In this document: positions 8,821-16,048 of the stretch, in pieces
How the letters are laid out: the number at the start of each line of letters is the position of its first letter
Position numbering within the stretch: position 1 is the first letter of the stretch
From: Desulfovibrio piger
GTDB lineage: Bacteria > Desulfobacterota > Desulfovibrionia > Desulfovibrionales > Desulfovibrionaceae
Assembly: GCF_951793255.1 (NCBI RefSeq)
Contig: NZ_OX636706.1
Coordinates: forward strand, 2,040,001-2,104,000
DNA length: 64,000 bases
Direction: 5' to 3'
Translations under genes and position numbers: made by a program
Notes under the pieces: model-generated
What the model was told of the DNA's origin: nothing
Databases searched by the model: none
The model's input: only the letters and a program-made list of their open reading frames with translations

Positions 8821-9582
8821 TTGAGCTATCCCTTTCCACATGGTATTCTGAAACAAATACTGTGTGTTATTCAAAAAAATATAAGGATTGGCTATGTCGA
8901 AGGGGACCGAATCGCATACTTCCAGAAGTACGGAGATCTGCCTGGAAGGCATCATGCGCCTTGGGGAGAGGTGCTGCATCTGGCTGTACGCAGCAGCTAT
9001 CCCAAAGGACACAAGACCCTCGGCAGTTGTTTGCAGGGCTTCTACTACATCGCTTCCGGGCGCGTACGCCTGAGCTATCTCAATGAAGACGGGGAGGAAT
9101 ACGGCAAGCTTATCCTGGGGGAGGGCTGCCTGTTCAACGAGACTCCGGCATTAGCCGGAACCTCTTGGTATACAGTCTTTTTTTGCTGCCTCGATGCTGC
9201 GGAGATCTGGCGTTTCGACGCCTCATTACTGGAAGATGAGGCATTCCTTGCCAGCCATCCGCATCTGGCCATCAACCTCATGCGCTCCATCGCCAGAAAG
9301 GCCAGCATCTTCTTTTTTCATCTGGCGCGCACACACAGCACCACATCCATGTGCCGCCTTTGTGATCTGCTCCTGCAACTGAGCAATCCGCATCAGCCTG
9401 ATTTGTGCATGAGCCAGAGCGATGTGGCTGCCATGATGGGCCTGCATCAGACCACAGTGGCCCGGTTGATCCGCCGTTTGCGAGAAGAAGGGATCATCGG
9501 CAGATTCACTAAGCGGGAACTACAGGTGCTGGACAGGGAGCGCTTGCGCAGACTAGCCCAGCACGGAGACCTCAAAGCATAG
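8821..9582 (+). CDS. Crp/Fnr-family transcriptional regulator
   Basis: The N-terminal half is a cyclic-nucleotide-binding-type beta-roll (YYIASGRVRLSYLNEDGEEYGKLILGEG). The C-terminal half is a Crp-type winged helix with recognition helix in MSQSDVAAMMGLHQTTVARLIRRL. There is no Fnr-type N-terminal Cys cluster, so an iron-sulfur sensor is unlikely. The start is TTG at 8821, supported by GGAG 8 nt upstream; a downstream start is possible because no in-frame ATG occurs before the beta-roll. It diverges from the SLC13-hydrolase-thioredoxin operon. As I recall, a Crp/Fnr gene also lies beside the desulfothioredoxin genes in D. vulgaris, which supports a local role. Confidence 0.87.
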   Translation: MSYPFPHGILKQILCVIQKNIRIGYVEGDRIAYFQKYGDLPGRHHAPWGEVLHLAVRSSYPKGHKTLGSCLQGFYYIASGRVRLSYLNEDGEEYGKLILGEGCLFNETPALAGTSWYTVFFCCLDAAEIWRFDASLLEDEAFLASHPHLAINLMRSIARKASIFFFHLARTHSTTSMCRLCDLLLQLSNPHQPDLCMSQSDVAAMMGLHQTTVARLIRRLREEGIIGRFTKRELQVLDRERLRRLAQHGDLKA

Positions 9583-9914
9583 CACACGTTCCCGGCACGT
9601 CCGGGCCCGGCTTTGCACAGTCTTGCGGGCAATGGTCCCCCAGCGTTTGCCTGCCTAGGACCCTGTGTCTTCCGCAATCGCCTCTCTTTTTTCTGCTGAT
9701 TGTCCGGCAGCCCCCAGGAGCAGAGACATTCTTTCTCTGTCACCATGGCCGGAGCATGTCGCTTTTCCGGTCAGTGCCTTTCTCCTTTCACATCGCCCCA
9801 TTCAGGTCCGGCATTCCCGAAAAAAGAGGATGCATTTTGTTCAGAAGATGCTTGCCTAAAAATGCACTTGATGTTATCGGTAATGCCAATCATTATATTT
9901 GATATGGAGGCTCC
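9583..9914. other. Intergenic region upstream of the TauE gene
   Basis: This 332-nt stretch holds no credible gene. The AT-rich last 70 nt before the exporter gene contain the only promoter-like sequence I see. Confidence 0.5.
9868..9896 (+). promoter_or_regulatory. Candidate sigma-70 promoter for the TauE operon
   Basis: TTGATG and CATTAT are separated by 17 nt in an AT-rich patch, ending 18 nt before the start codon. Both hexamers are imperfect, so this is a weak prediction. Confidence 0.35.
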
Positions 9915-11048
9915 ATGAAAAAAAGTGCAATGGGAATCGTTCTGAGCGTCCTGTGTATCGCTCTCTATGCCGGTATTGCCGCAGCGGCAGAAACGAGCCC
10001 GCTTGCCAATGCCATCGCCAAACAACTTGAAACGGCGCCGCAGTCCATCGACATGCAGGCGGCCCCCGGCTATCTGGGGATTCCCGGCGGGCCGCAGACC
10101 AACATGCTGCTGGCCTTCGGCTGGGCCCTGTGGGTGGGCTGGATCTTCTCCACGGTAGGAGCTTTTGGCGGCGTCATGGCCGGTGTGGGCCACATGAGTG
10201 TGCATGGCCTGGGCGCCTATGCCAAATCCTTTGGGCAGACGCCCCTCAACAAATCCATCACCGACTCTGTGCGGGCGTCCAACCAGATGCTGGCCGGGCT
10301 TTCCGCGGCCCTGAGCACCTTCAGCTACTATCGTCTGAAGCGTATCGTGCTGCCGCTGGGGATCGCTCTGGGTCTGGGGTCCATCGTGGGCGCTTTCATG
10401 GCAGTCAAGCTGACGGCCGGTAAACTGAATTTTTCCTCGTATCAGGGCTATTTTGGTCTCTTTGTCCTGCTGCTGGGCTGCTATCTGATGTGGGAGACCT
10501 CTCCCGCCGGGCAGCGTTCCAAGGCCAAGGCCAAAGAAGCTGCCAAAGCTTTCGAAGCGTCGGTGAAAAACAAGAATCCCGGTGAGGTCGTGGAGACCGG
10601 TGTCCGTCTGCGCAGCTTCAGTCTGGGACGCTGCGTCTTCACCTTCTGCGGCGTGGAGTTCTCCTTCAATCCTGTGCTGCCGTTCGTGGGCGGTATCGTC
10701 ATCTCTTCCATTGCCGCCTTCCTGGGTGTGGGTGGCGGTTTCCTGCTGGTACCTTTCCTGACCAGCATCACCCAGCTGCCCATGTATCTGGCCGCAGGAA
10801 CGTCCGCTCTGGCCGTGCTGGTGAGCATGATCACCGGTATCACGACCCTGCTGCTGCATGGCGTGACTGTGGACTGGTCCCTGGTGGGGCTGGAACTGGT
10901 GGGCATCGCCGTGGGCTCGCTTATCGGGCCTTACACGTCCCGCTTTTTCTCGGACATCTGGCTGAAGCGCCTTTTCATCGTCCTTGCCCTGTATGTGGGT
11001 ACGGATTACGTCTTGCGCGGCTTCTTCAATTACCGTATTTTCGGGTAA
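9915..11048 (+). CDS. TauE/SafE (TSUP) family sulfite/organosulfonate exporter
   Basis: A 377-residue membrane protein starting with a hydrophobic signal/anchor (residues 5-25). It then has two TauE-type repeats: the first around 70-175, the second around 245-375 with GGIVISSIAAFLGVGGGFLLVP and SALAVLVSMITG. A charged loop (KAKAKEAAKAFEASVKNK) separates them. The family moves sulfite, sulfoacetate and related anions across the inner membrane. The gene heads a run of four same-strand genes ending in a molybdopterin oxidoreductase and ferredoxin, which suggests handling of a sulfur oxyanion. GGAG lies upstream of the ATG. Confidence 0.88.
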   Translation: MKKSAMGIVLSVLCIALYAGIAAAAETSPLANAIAKQLETAPQSIDMQAAPGYLGIPGGPQTNMLLAFGWALWVGWIFSTVGAFGGVMAGVGHMSVHGLGAYAKSFGQTPLNKSITDSVRASNQMLAGLSAALSTFSYYRLKRIVLPLGIALGLGSIVGAFMAVKLTAGKLNFSSYQGYFGLFVLLLGCYLMWETSPAGQRSKAKAKEAAKAFEASVKNKNPGEVVETGVRLRSFSLGRCVFTFCGVEFSFNPVLPFVGGIVISSIAAFLGVGGGFLLVPFLTSITQLPMYLAAGTSALAVLVSMITGITTLLLHGVTVDWSLVGLELVGIAVGSLIGPYTSRFFSDIWLKRLFIVLALYVGTDYVLRGFFNYRIFG

Positions 11049-11091
11049 CTACCGGAGGGCAGGGGCTTTCCCTGCCCTGTTTTTGCGCGGC

Positions 11092-11619
11092 ATGAAAAGT
11101 TTTTTGTTGTGGATAGATCCCTGGTGCATCGCTCCGTACCGCTGGTTCCCGGAGCTGCCGGAATGGGGCTATATAGTGGGGACATGCGTACTGGCAGCCC
11201 AGGCCGTGGTGCTGGGCCTGCTGACCTTGCGGCTCGGGCAGCGCATGCATGCGGCCCGTCTCAAGGAACTGCGCACCGAGATGCGGCATTACCACAAGCT
11301 GAGTGAGCGAGCGTTGCGCGAGAGCGGCAAGGATGCTTACAAGGCAGTCAATCGCCAGGGGCATGAGGCCTTTGGCTATTATTTTTCCCTCAACGGAGCC
11401 CTGTGGGTAGCGTCGTTATGGCCTGTCCCTCTGGCTCTGGCCTGGATGCAGGCCCGTTTCGGTACGGTCAGCCCCTCCCTTCCATTTTCTTTGCCCCTGC
11501 TGGGGCCTGAGCCGGGCTTCGTCTTCTGGTTCGTGCTGGCCTACATCCCCTTGCGCCTGCTGCTGGGACGTCTGGTATGTCCCGTCGGGCAGGACGGACA
11601 AGGGGCGATCATCGACTAA
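11092..11619 (+). CDS. Small membrane protein of unknown function
   Basis: The 175-residue protein has three predicted membrane segments, around residues 20-42, 100-120 and 140-165. A charged, probably cytoplasmic, helical stretch rich in Arg, Glu and His (RMHAARLKELRTEMRHYHK) lies between the first and second. I do not recognise the family. The ATG at 11092 was chosen because a longer frame would overlap the upstream exporter. It sits 43 nt after the TauE gene and 32 nt before the molybdoenzyme and could be an accessory or anchoring subunit for either. Confidence 0.75.
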   Translation: MKSFLLWIDPWCIAPYRWFPELPEWGYIVGTCVLAAQAVVLGLLTLRLGQRMHAARLKELRTEMRHYHKLSERALRESGKDAYKAVNRQGHEAFGYYFSLNGALWVASLWPVPLALAWMQARFGTVSPSLPFSLPLLGPEPGFVFWFVLAYIPLRLLLGRLVCPVGQDGQGAIID

Positions 11620-11651
11620 TACGCGCCCGCCATGCGGGCAGGAGTCCATAT

Positions 11652-13751
11652 ATGGCGTCATCCATCGTCTACTCCTTGTGCGGCATGTGCAATACACGCT
11701 GCCCTGTGGAGATCCATTGTGAGAACGGCGTGCCGCGCTGGATATGCGGCAACAGCCACAGTGCTTCCGGGGCGGCCCTGTGCCCCCGGGGCGCCGCGTC
11801 CCTGGCTCTGTATGCTGATGATGAACGTCCGCAGGGGCCGTTGATCCGTGCCGGAGAGCGCGGCGCAGGACTGTGGCGTTCCGTGAGTTGGGACGAGGCC
11901 CTGGATTATGTGGCGGAACGATTGAAAACGATCATGGCCACTTACGGGCCGCGCAGTGTGCTCTGGTCCGAGCGGCCCGGGCCATTCTCCGACATGAGCA
12001 AGGCCCTGATGCGCGGTCTGGGCTCGCCCAATTACTGCACTCATGATGACGCCTGTGCCCATAACGTCAACCAGGCCTCCTACTCCCTGACCGGTCACGG
12101 GCGCGGCAAATGGATCTATGATTTCAAGAACTGCCGCCATATCGTCGTGCAGGGCCGGAATTTTCTGGAATCTCTCAAGGTCGGGGAGCTCAATCAGGTG
12201 CTGGACGCGCTGGACAAGGGCTGTCGCCTGACCTGTGTGGACGTTCGTCCCACGGTGACGGGGCTCAAGGCACAGCAGAACCTCTGCATCCGTCCCGGCA
12301 CGGATCTGGCTCTCAACCTGGCAGTGCTGCATGTCCTGATCGAAGAAAAACTCTACGATGCCGCGTATGTGGAGCGTTATGTCCAGGATTTCGAAGCGCT
12401 GGCGGACTTTGTGCGCCCCTATTCGCCGCAATGGGCCGAAAGCCGGTGCGACATCCCGGCAGATGTCATCGCAGAGCTGGCGCGTTCCCTGGCCGCTGCG
12501 GCGCCGCAGGTCATCTGGCATGGCGGCTGGATGAGCACACGCTATCCCCAGTCGTTCATGGTCTGCCGTACGGCCTACCTCATCGACGCGTTGCTGGGCG
12601 CTTTCGGCAGTAAGGGCGGCCTGCTGCTGGCGGCGGGTCCCAAGGATGCCGGCCGCAAGGGCCTGCGCTCCTTCACCTCGCTGTATGCCGCCCCCGGGGA
12701 AAAGCGGGCGGACGGCGTCGGCTGGGCCGAACCGGCCTTTGCTCCCGGCACCAGCCTGCTGCACAAGGCCTTCCGGGCCGTGGAAAGCGGGGATCCGTAT
12801 CCCGTCAAGGCCTACTTCACCCTCAAGCACGACCCTCTGTCCGCCATGCCGGATCCTGAACGGCAGAAGGCCCAGCTGGCTGGTCTGGAGCTGATGGTCT
12901 CGCTGACCTTTTCCTGGTCGGATACGGCCTGGTTCAGCGATGTGGTGCTGCCCATGCCGTCCTTTGTGGAGCGGGGATCCCTGCTCCAGGTCAAGAGCGG
13001 CAGCAAGCCTGCCTTCATCATGCGCAGCCCGGCTGCGGATGTCCGTTTCGATACCCGGCCGGACTGGTGGATCCTGGGACAGCTGGCCCGCCGTCTGGGG
13101 CTGGAGGACCTGGCCTGCGAGACGCTGGAAGATGTCTGGCGCTTCCAGCTGGAAGGGACTGGTGTCTCCGTGGAGGATTTCCGGCACGGTTCCGTCTCTC
13201 TCGCAGATGCCCCCATCGATCTGGGCCCCCGTTTCGCGACGCCTTCCGGCAAGATAGAAGTCCTTTTCGGTCCCTGGCGGGAAGCCGGTCTGCCTTCGCT
13301 CATGCCCTGGCAGGATGTGCCCCGGCCGGGAAAGGGGCAGTTCCGCCTGATCGTGGGACGCAATGCACGCCACACCCATTCGCACACCCAGAACAATCCC
13401 TTGCTGTACGACAGCCTGCCGGAAAACCGTGCCTGGATCGCCCCTGAACGGGCCCGCGAGCTGGGCGTGGAGGATGGAGATGCTGTCCGTATGGAAAGAG
13501 CTGACGGCAAGGGTGGCGAGATCCGGGTGCGTGTCATCCCCGGCATGCATCCCGATGCCGTGTTCATGCTGCATGGTTTCGGGCATCGCCTGCCGGTGGA
13601 GAGCAGGGCCCGCGGCAAGGGACTGGCAGACCAGGAGTTCATGCATGGCGGACTGGACAAGGAAGATGCCATGGTCCACGGCCTTGCCCTGCAGGAGCAC
13701 TTTGTGACCCTGCGCCCCGTCCGCAATGATCATGCCCGGGAGGAAAATTGA
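11652..13751 (+). CDS. Molybdopterin oxidoreductase (PsrA/PhsA-like), cytoplasmic
   Basis: A 699-residue DMSO-reductase-family catalytic subunit. The N-terminal [4Fe-4S] motif is C10-x2-C13-x3-C17-x26-C44. The probable Mo ligand is Cys135 in SPNYCTHDDACAHN, as in polysulfide/thiosulfate reductases. A C-terminal molybdopterin dinucleotide-binding domain includes the HTHSHTQNNPLL segment. No twin-arginine signal precedes it, so unlike PsrA or PhsA it should stay in the cytoplasm. The next gene overlaps by 1 nt and encodes the electron-transfer subunit; no NrfD/PsrC anchor is present. The substrate is probably a sulfur or related oxyanion, inferred from the TauE neighbour. Confidence 0.87.
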   Translation: MASSIVYSLCGMCNTRCPVEIHCENGVPRWICGNSHSASGAALCPRGAASLALYADDERPQGPLIRAGERGAGLWRSVSWDEALDYVAERLKTIMATYGPRSVLWSERPGPFSDMSKALMRGLGSPNYCTHDDACAHNVNQASYSLTGHGRGKWIYDFKNCRHIVVQGRNFLESLKVGELNQVLDALDKGCRLTCVDVRPTVTGLKAQQNLCIRPGTDLALNLAVLHVLIEEKLYDAAYVERYVQDFEALADFVRPYSPQWAESRCDIPADVIAELARSLAAAAPQVIWHGGWMSTRYPQSFMVCRTAYLIDALLGAFGSKGGLLLAAGPKDAGRKGLRSFTSLYAAPGEKRADGVGWAEPAFAPGTSLLHKAFRAVESGDPYPVKAYFTLKHDPLSAMPDPERQKAQLAGLELMVSLTFSWSDTAWFSDVVLPMPSFVERGSLLQVKSGSKPAFIMRSPAADVRFDTRPDWWILGQLARRLGLEDLACETLEDVWRFQLEGTGVSVEDFRHGSVSLADAPIDLGPRFATPSGKIEVLFGPWREAGLPSLMPWQDVPRPGKGQFRLIVGRNARHTHSHTQNNPLLYDSLPENRAWIAPERARELGVEDGDAVRMERADGKGGEIRVRVIPGMHPDAVFMLHGFGHRLPVESRARGKGLADQEFMHGGLDKEDAMVHGLALQEHFVTLRPVRNDHAREEN

Positions 13752-14263
13752 TGAGCAGTTCCACCTGCATCGTTTTTGACGAAAAACGCTGTGTCAATTG
13801 CAAGGCCTGCGAGATCCACTGCCGTCAGTGGCACGGGATCTCCCTGCCCCTGTGCCGGCAGCTGGGCGGCACGCCCGCTCTGAAAGAGGGCAAGGTCAGC
13901 CTGCCCATGGGCTTCGTGACCTGTGTGCACTGTGCGCGGCCCGCCTGTCTTCGAGCCTGTACGCATGATGCCATGTGGCTGGATGAGGAAAACATCGTCC
14001 ATATCGATGCCGACCGTTGTACGGGCTGCGGTGCCTGCGTGACGGCCTGTCCCTACCATGTGCCCCATCTGGATGCCGTTACCGGCAAGGCCTGCAAGTG
14101 TGATCTGTGCCATGACCGGCGCAAGGCCGGGCTGGAGCCCGTCTGTGTGGCCGGTTGCCTGGCCCGGGCCCTGCATGTGAGCAATGATGAGGACATGCAT
14201 CGAAAGATGAGCCGTCAGACCATCCGCTGGATCAAGGATCTGGCAGAAAGCCTGCCGGAATAG
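13751..14263 (+). CDS. Four-cluster [4Fe-4S] ferredoxin subunit of the molybdoenzyme
   Basis: The 170-residue protein carries four Cys groups for four [4Fe-4S] clusters: C14/C17/C20/C24, C58/C61/C66/C70, C90/C93/C96/C100, and C115/C117/C120 with C132/C136. This is the DmsB/PsrB/PhsB pattern of electron-transfer subunits. The start codon overlaps the stop of the catalytic subunit (TGATG), implying translational coupling and a stoichiometric complex. No signal peptide is present, consistent with the cytoplasmic partner. Its electron donor is not evident because no membrane anchor follows. Confidence 0.92.
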   Translation: MSSSTCIVFDEKRCVNCKACEIHCRQWHGISLPLCRQLGGTPALKEGKVSLPMGFVTCVHCARPACLRACTHDAMWLDEENIVHIDADRCTGCGACVTACPYHVPHLDAVTGKACKCDLCHDRRKAGLEPVCVAGCLARALHVSNDEDMHRKMSRQTIRWIKDLAESLPE

Positions 14264-14302
14264 ACCATACGGTCGTCCAGACCGGTCCGCAGGGGACCAA
14301 GA

Positions 14303-14345
14303 CAGCAGGGAGGCTTTGCCGTACGGGCAGGCCTCCCTGCTGGCG
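14303..14345 (+). terminator. Hairpin terminator after the molybdoenzyme operon
   Basis: A 12-bp inverted repeat (CAGCAGGGAGGC with GCCTCCCTGCTG) lies 40 nt beyond the ferredoxin stop. The following T run is short, so termination may be incomplete. Confidence 0.6.
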
Positions 14346-14384
14346 TTTCGGGCCCTTCCGGGAGGGGCTTTGCGTGCGGAGCGG

Positions 14385-14413
14385 TTGACAAGGAGAGGAG
14401 GGCGACATAAAGA
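14385..14413 (+). promoter_or_regulatory. Candidate promoter of the MarR-efflux operon
   Basis: A perfect -35 hexamer TTGACA at 14385-14390 is followed at 15 to 17 nt by a CATAAAGA stretch that could serve as -10. The downstream edge touches the palindrome at 14413, so a repressor bound there would block RNA polymerase. Confidence 0.5.
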
Positions 14414-14437
14414 AATAGTTTAGTAACTAAACTATTT
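14413..14437 (+). promoter_or_regulatory. MarR-type operator palindrome
   Basis: A perfect 12-bp inverted repeat around a single central A reads AAATAGTTTAGT-A-ACTAAACTATTT. It lies 27 nt upstream of the marR start. MarR dimers typically bind AT-rich palindromes of this size, and the TTAGTAACTAA core resembles sites of this family. Autoregulation of the efflux operon is the natural reading. Confidence 0.75.
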
Positions 14438-14464
14438 TTTAAATAAATAATTAAGAGGGCTCAC

Positions 14465-14926
14465 ATGGAATGGACGCAGATACCGGATCTTTCGGAGATC
14501 CTGCTCTCTTTGGGAAAACATCCCACCCAGGGGCCGGATATGCCGGAAGGCACACTGCCCACGGCACCGGGGCGGATCATCGAGGCCCTGGTGGCCTGTG
14601 CCCCCAGAGGGCTCATGGTCAAGGAGCTGGCCCAGTTGCTCTACCTTTCGCCGGGCTGCATCTCGCAGACGGTGCAGGGGCTGGTCCTGGAGGGGCTGGT
14701 GGTGCGGGAACCATCGGAAAAGGACCGGCGGGCGGTCTCCATCCGTATGACGGACAAAGGCATGGAGCGCTACCAGTATCATCACGACAAGATCAACGGC
14801 ATCCTGGACCATCTGCTGCGTGATGTGTCGGCGGAAGACAGGGCGACCTTCGAGCGTGTCCTTGCCATCGCCCTGGAGGAAGGCAAAAAACTGCGGGCAG
14901 CGCAGGCGCAGGGAGCGGGCAAATGA
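14465..14926 (+). CDS. MarR-family transcriptional regulator
   Basis: The 153-residue winged-helix protein has its DNA-binding region around residues 45-100 (GLMVKELAQLLYLSPGCISQTVQGLVLEGLVVREPSE, wing KDRRAVSIRMTDKG). Flanking helices form the dimer interface of this family. It is the first gene of a three-gene operon with an RND efflux system, overlapping the next gene by 4 nt (ATGA). The palindrome just upstream is its likely binding site, so it probably represses the pump until a ligand releases it. Confidence 0.93.
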   Translation: MEWTQIPDLSEILLSLGKHPTQGPDMPEGTLPTAPGRIIEALVACAPRGLMVKELAQLLYLSPGCISQTVQGLVLEGLVVREPSEKDRRAVSIRMTDKGMERYQYHHDKINGILDHLLRDVSAEDRATFERVLAIALEEGKKLRAAQAQGAGK

Positions 14927-16047
14927 GAAGATCCCTCCTGTTGTCCCTGCTGCTGTTCCTGTGTGCCGTCCCGTTTGTCCGGGCGGCCATGCCGGGGCCG
15001 GGCATGCCGGTACCGGCGCCTGTGGTGGAAGTGGGGGAAGTCCTTGCCGTACAGGACACCCAGAGCCGCCGCTATACCGGTCGGGTGGTCTCGCCTGCCA
15101 CGGTATCGCTGGTGCCGCGAGTGGCGGGCGAGATCCTGGAAGTGGGTTTTCGCGATGGCGATACGGTCCAGGCCGGCCAGATGCTCTACCGCATCGATCC
15201 GGTGCGCTACGAGGCCGCGGTGAAGAATGCCCGGGGCAAGGTCGTGCAGTACAAGGCGGAGCACGCCTATGCCCGGGCCGACCTGGCCCGCAATCGCAGC
15301 CTGTTCAAAAAGCAGGCCGTCAGCCGTGATGTGCTGGAAAGCGCCGAACGGACGGAGCAGGTGGCCTATGGTGAACTGCTGGCGGCGGAGGCCGACCTTG
15401 TGACGGCCCAGGATGACCTGTGCAACACCCGGATAGTGGCGCCCATGGCCGGGCGTATCGGGGTCACGGCCTTCACGGCCGGGAATTATGTGACCACCTC
15501 GTCCGGCACGCTGGTGACGCTGGTCAGGACGGATCCTGTGCGTGTGCGCTTTGGCCTGAGCGTACGCGACATGCAGGCTGTCTTCGGTTCCGAAGAGGAA
15601 CTGCGCTCGCTGGGGCGTGTGCGGGTCCGGCTTGCCGACGGTACGGACTACGGGACCGACGGCCGGGTGACCATCGTGGACAACACGGCGGAGGGCAGGA
15701 CGGACACGATCCAGGTCTACGCCGAGCTGGCCAATCCCCAGAGCCGTCTCGTGCCTGAGAGCACGGTGGTGGTGACCCTGTACCGGCAGACGGACAGCCT
15801 TGTGCCTGCCGTGCCCCCGTCGGCCGTGCAGCATGACGCGCAGGGAGCGTTCGTCTATGTGGTGCAGGAGGACGACCGGGTGAGCCTGCGCCGCGTGACG
15901 CTGGGGAATCTGGTGGGTGAATCCCAGACGGTCCGCTCGGGGCTGACCGCCCATGAGCGGGTCGTCACGGACGGCACGCACAAGGTGGCTGACGGGATGA
16001 AGGTGGACTATGCCCGCAAGGGCGCGGATGCCGGAGTGCGGGACTAG
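14923..16047 (+). CDS. RND efflux periplasmic adaptor (membrane fusion protein)
   Basis: The 374-residue protein begins with a signal peptide (MRRSLLLSLLLFLCAVPFVRA). It then shows the AcrA/MexA order: a barrel-sandwich/lipoyl half motif (GRVVSPATVSLVPRVAGEI), an alpha-hairpin (about 95-160), the second lipoyl half (APMAGRIGVTAFTAGNYV), a beta-barrel and a membrane-proximal domain. No lipobox Cys is evident. It should bridge the inner-membrane pump and the outer-membrane channel, which are fused in the next gene 1 nt downstream. Confidence 0.94.
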   Translation: MRRSLLLSLLLFLCAVPFVRAAMPGPGMPVPAPVVEVGEVLAVQDTQSRRYTGRVVSPATVSLVPRVAGEILEVGFRDGDTVQAGQMLYRIDPVRYEAAVKNARGKVVQYKAEHAYARADLARNRSLFKKQAVSRDVLESAERTEQVAYGELLAAEADLVTAQDDLCNTRIVAPMAGRIGVTAFTAGNYVTTSSGTLVTLVRTDPVRVRFGLSVRDMQAVFGSEEELRSLGRVRVRLADGTDYGTDGRVTIVDNTAEGRTDTIQVYAELANPQSRLVPESTVVVTLYRQTDSLVPAVPPSAVQHDAQGAFVYVVQEDDRVSLRRVTLGNLVGESQTVRSGLTAHERVVTDGTHKVADGMKVDYARKGADAGVRD

Positions 16048-16048
16048 C

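Noticed and set aside
8888..9073. Short ATG-started frame at the start of the Crp/Fnr gene
   Set aside because: It overlaps the Crp/Fnr gene in another frame and encodes no domain; the TTG start with GGAG better explains the locus.
11658..13733. Long minus-strand frame opposite the molybdoenzyme
   Set aside because: Shadow of a GC-rich gene; no family resemblance and no start signals.
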